This document shows, piece after piece, positions 11,771-19,496 of a stretch of DNA of 19,936 bases; position 1 is the first letter of the stretch, and each line of letters starts with the position of its first letter. The position numbers and the translations under genes are program-made. The notes under the pieces are model-generated. The model saw nothing but the letters and a program-made list of their open reading frames with translations. It was not told where the DNA came from and did not search any database. This DNA comes from Smittium mucronatum (Eukaryota > Kickxellomycota > Harpellomycetes > Harpellales > Legeriomycetaceae), in the NCBI GenBank assembly GCA_001953115.1, contig LSSL01004711.1:1-19936 (forward strand), read 5' to 3'.

Positions 11771-12661
11771 TATTGTCGGGTAATTTAGTCATCTTTGATA
11801 ATAAAGATTACCCAGTGGTTTGGGGGGCAGAGGTACTTCGGTAACCTCTGGACTAGTCAAAATTTGACTATAGAAACAATTTGCAGATTTTCATATAAAT
11901 CTGTAGTGAGAAATATTTTGAACAGACTGGTCACAAGTCCCGGGAAAACCCCCGAAGTCAAACTCTTAACAGATGCTAATGGAATTTGGTCCGGAAAATA
12001 CTTTAACCAGAAGTTGGAGAAATAAAGGACAGGTGTAAATCTAAAACCGCATGGTTAATTTACCCTGCATAATTACTTCACCTATAACTGTTAGTCGAGC
12101 ATGGTACCTATTATACCACATGATAGTCCTTGTGTTGAGCATATAAAAAATGAAAATACAAAATAAACTCTCACCGCAGAATTAATTAAAGAAAACCTTA
12201 AGCTGTAATATAGATCGGAATGGAAGAAGGTATTTAAAGTATTGTCGACGGCGTAAAAAGAATAATATCGTCTTTACAACCAATTTTTAGTTATTAAATA
12301 TTCCCTTATCTTTAATTAGTTTATATTACAATAAACTTACATAAATATTAAATTAGTCTTGTAGTATTTAATTTAAGTCTTAGTGTGTTGTAAATTAAAT
12401 AAACCTGACCCCGATAGTACCGAAAAACCATTCTATATTTAATAATTAAATCTTAAACATTCACTATGCCTTACTCACCCAACCCTTCCATACACACGCC
12501 TCCAATTGATGGGGTCGACTACGAGGAGGAGAGGAGCTCTCACTTTTATCCTCTAATCAATTATCTGACTAAACCTTACCAGGGATTATCCCCATGTTAA
12601 GGGAAGTCCCTTTCAGAACCGGAACTATAGCAGTCCCGCGCTTTCGACAATATTTATAATC
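11771..12661. mobile_element. Compositionally distinct block, probable decayed mobile element
   Basis: From about 11771 to 12661 the sequence is more G+C-rich than its flanks and holds words rare elsewhere here (CCCGGGAAAACCCCCG, GTCGACGGCG, GGGGTCGACTACG). At its left end is a run of stem-loops, annotated separately. A 76-codon plus frame (11795-12025) has no ATG and opens at TTG. A 44-codon plus ATG frame lies at 12466-12600. On the opposite strand, 12661-12569 reads through a peptide whose core (RGTAIVPVLKGTSLNMGII) weakly recalls the block after the first catalytic Asp of Tc1/mariner-type DDE transposases, before hitting a stop. No complete enzyme, long terminal repeat or matching ends were found. 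The family call is tentative; a structured RNA locus is the alternative for the left half. Confidence 0.35.
11778..11903. other. Cluster of four adjacent stem-loops, one with a TTCG tetraloop
   Basis: Four inverted repeats lie nearly end to end. First, GGGTAAT (11778-11784) pairs with ATTACCC (11807-11813), with an alternative inner stem ATCTTT/AAAGAT. Second, CAGAGGTAC (11828-11836) pairs with GTAACCTCTG (11841-11850), nine base pairs with one bulged A, closed by C-G around TTCG; in RNA this is the very stable cUUCGg loop. Third, TAGTCAAA-A-TTTGACTA (11854-11870) is a perfect interrupted palindrome. Fourth, CAGATTT (11884-11890) pairs with AAATCTG (11897-11903) around a six-base loop. Such density suggests a folded RNA or the structured end of an element. 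No known RNA family was recognised and strand is undetermined. Confidence 0.4.
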
Positions 12662-15352
12662 TTAAAAATCGCTTATTTACTTAAATATAGTTAAGAGGTG
12701 AAAAATAGACACCCAAGCTATACCATATTTAGATCAAATTATCATTAATATTAATTTGTGTGTATCAATAGTATCAAAGTGAGATAAGAATTATGAGCTC
12801 GCTTTGCGACTTTGAATTAAAATTGGTTGTTTTTTTAGTAATTGAATAAAATTAATAATACTTTTATTACTTTTTAGTCAAAAAGTATATTCATAGTTAT
12901 AAATTTAAAGAATGTTAGTTTGGCTTGTGATGTTTGTAAAAAATAAATCACAGGATTTTATTAGTGGTTCATAATGAGTCTTTATGATTTTTGTCATAAT
13001 AACATAAAATATATGATTAATTGGGCGTAAAATTTTATAATGAAGATAAAAATATATTAATTTAAATGTTTAAAGTGACATATTTATTGCATTATGCTAT
13101 ATAATTGATTTTATAAGAGAAAATTTATTCCTACGGATTAATTTTGTGATCTTAAAATTTCAACAAAATTTAATCTTTTTTACCATTTTCTTCGGTTAAT
13201 AAATATAAAGATAGTAAAAGTGTTTAATATCAGTAAGCGGTATTCATTTTTGAACGAAGATCACATTGATTATATCTAAAGTTAAAAAGCAATTTTTAAT
13301 ATTTTTCAAATAAATGATTTTAGAAACAATTGATAAATGTAAAATATTACTTTAAAACTTTTTCCAGAATTTTCTAGAATTTGAATAATATAAATAAACT
13401 CCTTTTTTTTAAAAAAAAATAGAGCTTTTTTCAAAGTAAAATTATTGAAAAAACTTTTTTTTTGTGCATAATTTTGAATTTTTTGAAGATATTAAATAAA
13501 TAAATTAGATAATATCAGGCCTGGATGGTTCTAAAAGATAAAAACCGGAAAAAATTATATTTTAAATATTAATATAGGGCCCAAATTTTCTGAATGTTTT
13601 TATAGTAAAAAACAATATAGAACCAAAAAATAATGAAAATGTGGCCAATAGAGCTTTTAATGGAAAGGGAAAAAAGGTTTATTTTTGAATTTCCTTGAAT
13701 CAAAGTGTATTTAAAACGGAATTTATTGCTATTTTTCATCTCTGCACTAAAAATAATAATCGGAAACTACCTTCACCATATTACATACAATTACTCTACC
13801 TCTAATAAAAGATTTAAAAAAATCTCATTAAACTAATATTTTTTTCTATTATTCTTTATTATCTAGTCAATTTATTAAAATCTCATCCATGGCTGTAACT
13901 GAATGATAATAACTTTGATTTATGCAATTAAAGTATATATAATTCAAATCCATATCAATTTATATTCAATTTAAATAATCAGGAAAGAAATTAGAAAAAT
14001 ATGAATATCTTTAAAATTTACCCCAAGAAAAAAAACTAGAGCAGAATTGATTAAAAAGAATAACCGAAATATTAAATAAGGAGAACTTTTTTTTTCTTTA
14101 GTGTTTTTTTAATAGTGGTATCGAGTGAAAATTATCCTTGATAAGTTCAAATGTGCAAAGTATTGACATTCAATAGAGTATTATTTTTACATATGATCTA
14201 ATAATTAAGATTATGTTATAATTTTCGATATGACTCTGTACAGTAAAAAAAAATCAAGAGTAAAAAATCTAGTATTTATGGATTTAGAAATAAATACTAG
14301 TTTTCTTTTTAATTGTTTAAAATAGTCATAATTAATTATGTTTATATATCAGATAATGCACAAAAAAGTATTTTAATCATTTTTTCATTTCCTTCATAAA
14401 AATATTTTAATCCATTTAAATTAACGATAAAAACTATTTTTTTTAAAGAAAATTTATGAAATTGAGGATAAATAATAAAATAATATTTAAATTCTCAGTT
14501 TTTAAGATTATCAAGCTTAGTACCGAGTGCATGATCGCCATGGATCCAAAATTTAACTGATAATTTTTTTTTATAAATATCAAATTATAAATAAAATTTT
14601 ACATAAATTAAATCAAAAAAAAAAATTGAATGTATAATTAAACAAGAAAAAAAAGTTTTAGAGTAAAATCAAAGGAAAAGTATTTTTATATGTTGTATAA
14701 TAAAAAAAAATCCAAAATTAATTTTATACTCATCATCACTTTAAAAATATTTATAAAAATAGCAATAAAAATAAAGTGAGATGTTTTTATTGTTTTAATG
14801 AAAATAATTTAAAAAATGATATGCAAAATTTTAAAACATATTATTAAAAAAAGGAGGTTGAATATTTTTTATCCAAAAATCAGTCTTTAAAAAGTAAATA
14901 AAGTCTAACCTGATTGATTTATATTTCAAAAATCATAATAAAAAAAATTAATATAGAATTTTATAATAAATATCATTATGTTTTTTGATAATATAGAACA
15001 CTGACTAAAAATAAAACATAAACAAACATTAAAAATAATAAATATTTCTCAAAAAGTGGAAACTAATTTTAAACATGTGTACCTTCGTTTTTTAAAATCT
15101 AAATTCATTCAAAATAGACTAATTATGGATAAATCGAAGCATAATAATAAAGCGAATTTATAAAATTAAACGTATAATGATATCATGTAAATATTTATTA
15201 TTAGCTCTTATAAACAAAAAATTAATCAAGTTTAAAATATATTATGGGCTTAATTTCAATTTAATTTAGGTTTAAATTTTATAAAAAATTATCGGACAAA
15301 AGAATTACCGATAAAAAAAAAACATTAAACAGAGATCTTCTATTAAAATATA
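12662..15352. other. AT-rich stretch without recognisable genes
   Basis: A/T-dominated DNA with frequent stops on both strands. A perfect 11-bp stem hairpin (14269-14300) is listed separately. I see no coding exon, RNA gene or mobile element. It lies downstream of the only clear gene, which is on the minus strand. Confidence 0.55.
14269..14300. repeat. Perfect 11-bp inverted repeat with 10-base loop
   Basis: CTAGTATTTAT (14269-14279) is the exact inverse complement of ATAAATACTAG (14290-14300), separated by ten bases. It would form a clean hairpin in DNA or RNA. The context is A/T-rich and gives no hint of function. Confidence 0.6.
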
Positions 15353-15810
15353 TTTATTTGAAATTTCAAAAAGATAATATCAATATATATATATATATTG
15401 ATTTTACTCCCAGGAAGATGTTATGCAAATAATTCTTTACATTTTAAATACAGGTTTTTGATTAATGAAATTTTTATATTATAGGAAACTATCCAAAGGG
15501 ATAAATTCTATTTGTTAGTTGTTTGTAGAATCTTTTGTTATGAAAATAAATAAATTATTTATACGATCAATAATATTAGATGTAAAGTAATTTAAGATAT
15601 TTTGAGCCCCTTTTAAATCTCATCTACGAATTTAGTTTATGCGAAACTAAATCTAATTGTGTATTATTATTATATACCGAAATTCAAAACTTTAAAAAGA
15701 AAATATTGTAAGTACTGATTATTATAATCAAAAAAAAATAAATAGAAAAAGCTAAAATAACTAAGCGAGAAATTCGACAAGAAGTCCTTTGAATTAAATA
15801 ATATTTTAAT
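15353..15810 (-). terminator. Candidate poly(A) signals for the Cwc21/SRRM2-like gene
   Basis: Downstream of the minus-strand stop codon, the first hexamer of polyadenylation type is an ATTAAA variant (minus strand, 15810-15805), about 140 nt past the stop. A canonical AATAAA lies at 15358-15353, about 590 nt past it. In DNA this AT-rich such hexamers arise by chance, so the true 3' end is uncertain. Confidence 0.25.
15379..15402. repeat. 24-bp perfect palindrome built on an (AT)n tract
   Basis: The 24 bases are perfectly self-complementary: ATCAA, then fourteen bases of alternating T and A, then TTGAT. The non-AT ends make this more than a plain microsatellite. It lies in the probable 3' flank or 3' UTR of the minus-strand gene, and could form a cruciform or an RNA hairpin. 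Confidence 0.6.
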
Positions 15811-15946
15811 CGAAGGATTAATAGGAACAAAAGAGTATACAAGTTACACATGGATTGATCATTGTAATCCTGTGGTAATTTTAAATCATAAAAAAAACAA
15901 AGCAACTCGACTAATACGATATTAATTGCCATCGAAACTGATGGTT

Positions 15947-16977
15947 TCAATTGCGGTGTTGAGATGGGTAACCAGAGTCTACATCAGATTCGCTCCCGCT
16001 ATTGTAAGACCCTTCCCGGCTTCTATTTCTGGTACTTTTATAGCGTCTTGTTCTGTTGGCACTCCTGCTTCTAGAAACAGGTGATGAGCTGGTAGAATAA
16101 TCCCTTTGTTTGCGAATGGATCGCTTGGAGTTTTTGGAAGGTTCTCTTTTTTTTGCGTCCCTAATACGATCTTTTTCATTTGAGGATTCGGATTCTGAAC
16201 CCGATGAACCACGGGAATATTTTTCATTTCTTGAGCTTTTAGTGGATTTTTTATCTTGTAATCTTCTTTTTGCTTCTTCCAGCTGTCGTTCCTCATATTC
16301 AAGCCTTCTTTGCTGTTTTTTTAATTCTATTAACTCGCGATCAAAGCCCATCCCTTCAACATATTCAGAATCTATTCCCAAAGCATTGGCCATAATTTTA
16401 TCTTGCTTTTTCTTTAATTCGTTCATTTGATGAGTTTCAGTAACTCCAGATTTGTTTTTGAGAGGGTTTATAGCAGGTGGTTGGGATTCAAGCTGTATTA
16501 GAAGTTTCGTTCGAAATTCAGACACTTGTTGTTCTATTTGTTCTTCGCCAAATCTAATTGGTTTTAAAAAAATATATTGATGAAGGGAAAGTTATTTTTG
16601 CAGATAATGTGTCTAGAAAAATAAATAAATAAATCAGGAGGGAATGTACACAATAGATTTATAAAAGGTAAAAGTTGAAAATTGACTCATTTATTTCATC
16701 TAGTTATCAAATAAATGAAGAAAAGTAATTACCCTTTAACTTCAAGCTCATCTTGTAATTTACAACATTCTACCTCGATTTTTCGTTTTAGTTCGTGATC
16801 CAAAATTCCGCTTTCCATTTTCTCGCGTTCTATAATTTTTTTTTCCAAAATTGCTTCATCGATTACGGGGATAGGATCATGCTTTGGTCGTTTTTGACGG
16901 ATTTCAGCCAAATTTTTAACCACGTAGCCATTTGTCCCACTTCCCCTCGTAGTAGTCATTCCTATTCCGTTATACAT
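15947..16977 (-). CDS. SRRM2: Cwc21/SRRM2-like spliceosome protein (cwf21 domain), two coding exons
   Basis: Join of exon 1 (16977-16733) and exon 2 (16553-15947), giving 283 residues. The family (yeast Cwc21, human SRRM2/SRm300, nematode RSR-2) binds the catalytic spliceosome, contacting Prp8 and Snu114 near exon sequence, and acts in nuclear splicing. The N-terminus MYNGIG at 1-6 and RGSGTNGYV at 11-19 are the family hallmark. The cwf21 domain covers about 50-104, with ILDHELKRKIEVE at 58-70 and EEQIEQQV at 85-92. A conserved block follows at about 119-153 (TETHQ at 120-124, ALGIDSEYVEG at 139-149). Residues 154-184 are a charged, coiled-coil-like helix; 185-283 are a Ser/Arg/Lys-rich tail with SRSRS. 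The start is supported by an in-frame TAA 24 nt upstream. The tail is far shorter than in human SRRM2. Further 3' exons cannot be excluded, but I see no good donor before the TGA at 15949-15947. Possible 5' UTR introns are not visible. Confidence 0.95.
16554..16732 (-). other. Phase-2 GT-AG intron of the Cwc21/SRRM2-like gene
   Basis: The donor is AAAGG|GTAATT (GT at 16732-16731) and the acceptor is ACCAATTAG|A (AG at 16555-16554), 179 nt apart, with a T-rich tract shortly before the acceptor. Removal joins GG to A, making Gly82, and restores the family pattern across the junction (GFGEEQIEQQV). The intron splits the cwf21 domain. Reading into it gives GGG TAA at once, so an unspliced transcript would stop after residue 82. 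It also contains an AAAT-type simple repeat at about 16617-16633. Confidence 0.9.
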
Positions 16978-17480
16978 CTTGAGTGAATGGAGGATAATTT
17001 AAGATTCTTTTGTGTTTAACAAATATGATGATAAGTTAAGAGTTGGTTTACAAAAAGTTTTTGGTTTGAGAAAATTTTCTAGAAAGCGCGAGTATAATTT
17101 TAGGACATTGATTTTAAAGTCTATAAGCGCTATTCTAATTTAAGAATGGATTAGAGTGTTTATAAAAGCTTATAAAGTAGAGGGCAGTTAAATACGCTTA
17201 TTTTAGATAAACTGCATACATTTGATCACAGCTTGATCTAATTTGGGGGCGGAGAGGGATTAAACAACGAATGAAAAATGTTAAATATCGAATAGCTCTT
17301 TCAGGCTACAAAAATGTCATTCATTTTTTAGTCAATACAAACATTCTATTAAAAAATCACATTGATAATTGGGCTAATTTTAATTATTATCGAATGGAAA
17401 ACGGGGATTTTTAATAAATAGAAATTTGATTCATTTTTGGAAACGGAAAGAGATGTAAAAAGGATTCAGTAAAACTTGTC
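16978..17480 (-). promoter_or_regulatory. 5' flank of the Cwc21/SRRM2-like gene, possible GC-box
   Basis: No coding frame is visible here, and the minus-strand transcript should start somewhere in it. The most distinctive word is GGGGGCGGAGAGGG (17244-17257; CCGCCCCC on the gene strand), about 265 nt before the ATG, resembling an Sp1/KLF-type GC box. Two TATAA-like words flank an AAGCTT at about 17159-17178, forming a small inverted repeat. In sequence this AT-rich TATA-like words are not informative. The transcription start is not determinable. Confidence 0.25.
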
Positions 17481-17484
17481 TATT

Positions 17485-17552
17485 AACCCTATTATTGAAA
17501 ATAAAATCCCGTGATACAAAAAAAAACAAACAAAAAAAACCCTATTATTGAA
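17485..17552 (+). mobile_element. Minimal A-tailed retroinsertion with 15-bp target-site duplication (copy A)
   Basis: A perfect 15-bp direct repeat, AACCCTATTATTGAA, lies at 17485-17499 and 17538-17552. Between the copies are 38 bases: ATAAAATCCCGTGATAC (17501-17517) followed by an A-rich tail with CAAA units. The duplication plus 3' A-rich tail is the signature of target-primed reverse transcription, as used by LINEs and by SINEs that borrow their machinery. The unique part is only about 17 nt, so this is an extremely 5'-truncated 3' end of an unidentified retroelement. A second copy of the core lies at 19454-19470. The A at the boundary leaves one or two bases of ambiguity in the ends. Confidence 0.75.
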
Positions 17553-17689
17553 GTCGGAAAGATGAAATTATCATTATGAAAAATAATAATATTTATTTGA
17601 TGAGCATTAAAGTTAGGTGAACAGCAGAAATAGAATATTGATACATATTTATTTAGAAGAAATCAAGTTGTTTGTTACTATGAAACCTC

Positions 17690-17830
17690 TGCAAGAGTTG
17701 TCAGAATTAGCTCTTTCAAAGTCAAAGGTACTATGCATTTTCATCTCTTGAGCCTACGTACACGAGGTATGGAGCTGCTAGGGTGGCAGCGTTGAGTTGA
17801 ATGATGTGATTTTTAGATTTTTTTAAAATT
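17690..17830. other. G+C-richer patch, unassigned
   Basis: This stretch is richer in G+C than its flanks. It includes a small hairpin GCTGC/GCAGC (17774-17778 and 17786-17790). A minus-strand frame ending at TAG 17733-17731 is open for about 34 codons and is Ala/Leu-rich at its centre (LNAATLAAPYLVYVGSRDENA, about 17734-17800 before the stop), but it has no ATG and no clear splice sites. It could be an upstream exon remnant, a gene fossil or repeat debris. Confidence 0.15.
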
Positions 17831-17907
17831 GGTTTTTACATTACATTTATTATTTAAGAAAAACTATCTTTAAAAAGCTAAAAAATAATCCAAGAGAAAT
17901 CTAAATA

Positions 17908-18324
17908 TTGATACTTTTGATCAAATATATACATCTTTTTGGCAATTATTCAGTTTTTCTCCTTTTTTATTCAAATGAAATAGTAAAATATGATCTAAAT
18001 ATCAACCAAACAGCTTCAAACACTGGTATGGCTGCACATAATTTCATTCTAATTACAGAAAAGCGGGTATGTAGATTAAAAATATTCTATAAGTTAATGA
18101 GTCTTTTAATGCCATTTACACAATGTGGCAATTTTAGCAAAGCTGTGAATTCATCTCCTTCAGGGAGCCAGGGTACAAGTTGGTTAATGTATAGTGGTTT
18201 TAGGGATTATTATAATAATACTATTATGATGATAAAAAAAAACAAAGAAAAAAAGCGGACCTTAAAAAATCTATCGGTTTTTTATACAAAAAAAAAGAAA
18301 GTTCATAGGATATTTTTATATTAA
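17908..18324 (+). CDS. Long open frame of unknown status
   Basis: The frame is open for about 140 codons after a TAA at 17902-17904, much longer than expected in DNA this AT-rich. The first ATG is at 18028, giving 98 residues; upstream it opens only with TTG. The product is hydrophobic at the start, Ser/Gly-rich in the middle (SSPSGSQGTSW) and very Lys-rich at the end, where it runs through A-tracts. I recognise no domain. The opposite strand over 18200-17960 is also nearly open, about 80 codons with one TAG, and reads at least as protein-like (NQLVPWLPEGDEFTALLK). The two readings cannot both be primary. A decayed mobile element or gene fragment is more likely than an intact gene. Confidence 0.15.
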   Translation: MILLIKYIHLFGNYSVFLLFYSNEIVKYDLNINQTASNTGMAAHNFILITEKRVCRLKIFYKLMSLLMPFTQCGNFSKAVNSSPSGSQGTSWLMYSGFRDYYNNTIMMIKKNKEKKRTLKNLSVFYTKKKKVHRIFLY

Positions 18325-18350
18325 TATTATGTTTCTAGTGTTTTTAATTC

Positions 18351-18456
18351 ATCAATTATTAAAGATATTGGCCTAGATGAGGTGGGTGTGAAGTATGGTG
18401 TTAAATTGAATGGCCATGTTGAAATAGTCTAGATAATATCTTTTTCAAAAATTGAT
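18351..18456. repeat. Long imperfect inverted repeat, hairpin or foldback element
   Basis: The left arm (18351-18378) and the right arm (18428-18456) are inverse complements over about 23 paired bases: ATCAATT with AATTGAT at the outside, AAAGATATT with AATATCTTT in the middle, and TAGA with TCTA inside, with small gaps. The loop is about 49 bases and G-rich (GAGGTGGGTGTG). It could be a short foldback or MITE-type element, or an RNA hairpin of precursor-microRNA size. I saw no target-site duplication. Confidence 0.4.
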
Positions 18457-19020
18457 CCTTTTATTGATTAATGGAGATGTTCGGTGAATACATATTCTAC
18501 AATCTAAATCATTTAGGGCAGATATTGTTCTGGATACCATTTTTCAATATATTAAAATTAGACTTGTGATATTGATGGTGAAATCAATTTATTGTTTCGA
18601 AAATTTTCATAATAATTAGAGCAATTTCTTATAAAAAAAAACACCTTGTATTTATTTTGACGGTGGACTTATGTGCAAGACTTTTTAAATATTAACGCTT
18701 CCATACCGAGTATACTAATTCAGGTTACACAGCATTAACACTTTTCCTTGTGTATTATGAATAAATAAATAAATACCACAGGAGACCTGAGCAATAAAAA
18801 AAATTAAGAAAAAATTAAGTCAAACCATAATGAATTAACGTTCAAAAAACATAAATTAATTCTGAGCCCCAAGGATAGAAAAGCTGAGCTAATTCATGAT
18901 ATAGATAAACAGCTTTTAATTATCTTTCAACTTTTAGGAATATTTTGCTAAATTTTTATTGTCAAAAAATATATTTAACTATAACCATCCAGTAATTGCT
19001 TTTTTTTAGAATCGAGTGCA
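18457..19020. other. Mixed-composition stretch, nothing recognised
   Basis: Moderately AT-rich DNA with no sustained coding frame. It holds an AAAT simple repeat at about 18760-18775 and short G+C-richer words, but nothing I can assign. Confidence 0.5.
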
Positions 19021-19050
19021 ACACAAGTCAGCAAATTAGACGAGGAGGGG

Positions 19051-19387
19051 TTGTTCGCATTCTTTAATACTAAAACCATGAATGTAAAAATAATTATATT
19101 TTCATGGTGATGGTGATGGGAATAGGATTTTGGTATTAAAATTGAGGGACAAGGACATACAATTATTTATTGAATTTATCCACGCGAGAACTTGATCTTC
19201 ACGGGCGCCCAAAGGAATTTATATGTTAGAATTTCCCAACAAACAAGCTCCTATTTATGCAGTTTCTAGAGCCTTTTTAATAATTATTAGATGAAATATT
19301 CATTAAGAATAAAAATTGATTTTTTTTTGAAAGTTATGAGCTGGTTGGGCGAGGTTTTAGTGGTTAATGACTTGTTGGCATTCTTTA
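19051..19387. repeat. 17-bp direct repeat pair about 320 bp apart
   Basis: TTGTTSGCATTCTTTAA (S is C in the first, G in the second) occurs at 19051-19067 and 19371-19387, a 16 of 17 match. Each copy is preceded within about 35 bases by a CGAGG word. The rest of the flanks differ, so these may be two diverged copies of a dispersed repeat. Confidence 0.4.
19065..19138. repeat. Imperfect inverted repeat with nested CCATGAA/TTCATGG
   Basis: TAATACTAAAACC (19065-19077) pairs with GGATTTTGGTATTA (19125-19138), with one mismatch and one bulge. A competing inner stem CCATGAA (19076-19082) pairs with TTCATGG (19101-19107). A GGTGAT triplet-type repeat (19106-19117) lies between. It is a possible folded end of a small element; no function is known. 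Confidence 0.35.
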
Positions 19388-19432
19388 AGCATTACAGTTA
19401 CTGACAACCAAATAGAATTGAATTGTTGTCTT

Positions 19433-19496
19433 ATCTTATAGTTCAATCTTACAATAAAATTCCGTGATACAAAAAAAATAAAATCTTATAGTTCAA
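19433..19496 (+). mobile_element. Minimal A-tailed retroinsertion with 14-bp target-site duplication (copy B)
   Basis: A perfect 14-bp direct repeat, ATCTTATAGTTCAA, lies at 19433-19446 and 19483-19496. It encloses 36 bases: a short TCTTACA, the core ATAAAATTCCGTGATAC (19454-19470), and a tail of eight A then TAAA. The core differs from copy A at a single base (T for C), and both sit in the same orientation. Independent duplications of unrelated target sequences show two separate insertion events of the same retroelement 3' end. Copy B carries about seven more bases at its 5' side than copy A. Confidence 0.75.

Noticed and set aside
15684..15950. 88-codon minus-strand frame starting at the stop of the splicing-factor gene
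   Set aside because: It opens with TTG, overlaps the 3' UTR, and yields a generic hydrophobic peptide. One frame of this length is about what chance gives in a window this size.
15979..16302. 107-codon minus-strand frame inside exon 2 of the Cwc21/SRRM2-like gene
   Set aside because: It lies entirely within the coding exon in a different frame. Ser/Arg/Lys/Glu-rich coding sequence commonly leaves alternative frames open, and the peptide has no independent support.
16110..16430. 106-codon plus-strand frame opposite exon 2
   Set aside because: It is the antisense shadow of the charged tail; its Ser/Phe/Leu-rich product is what the complement of Lys/Glu/Arg codons gives.
16795..16986. 63-codon plus-strand frame opposite exon 1
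   Set aside because: Antisense shadow of a confidently assigned exon.
17159..17178. TATA box for the Cwc21/SRRM2-like gene
   Set aside because: TATAA-like words are everywhere in DNA this AT-rich, so position alone cannot support a call.
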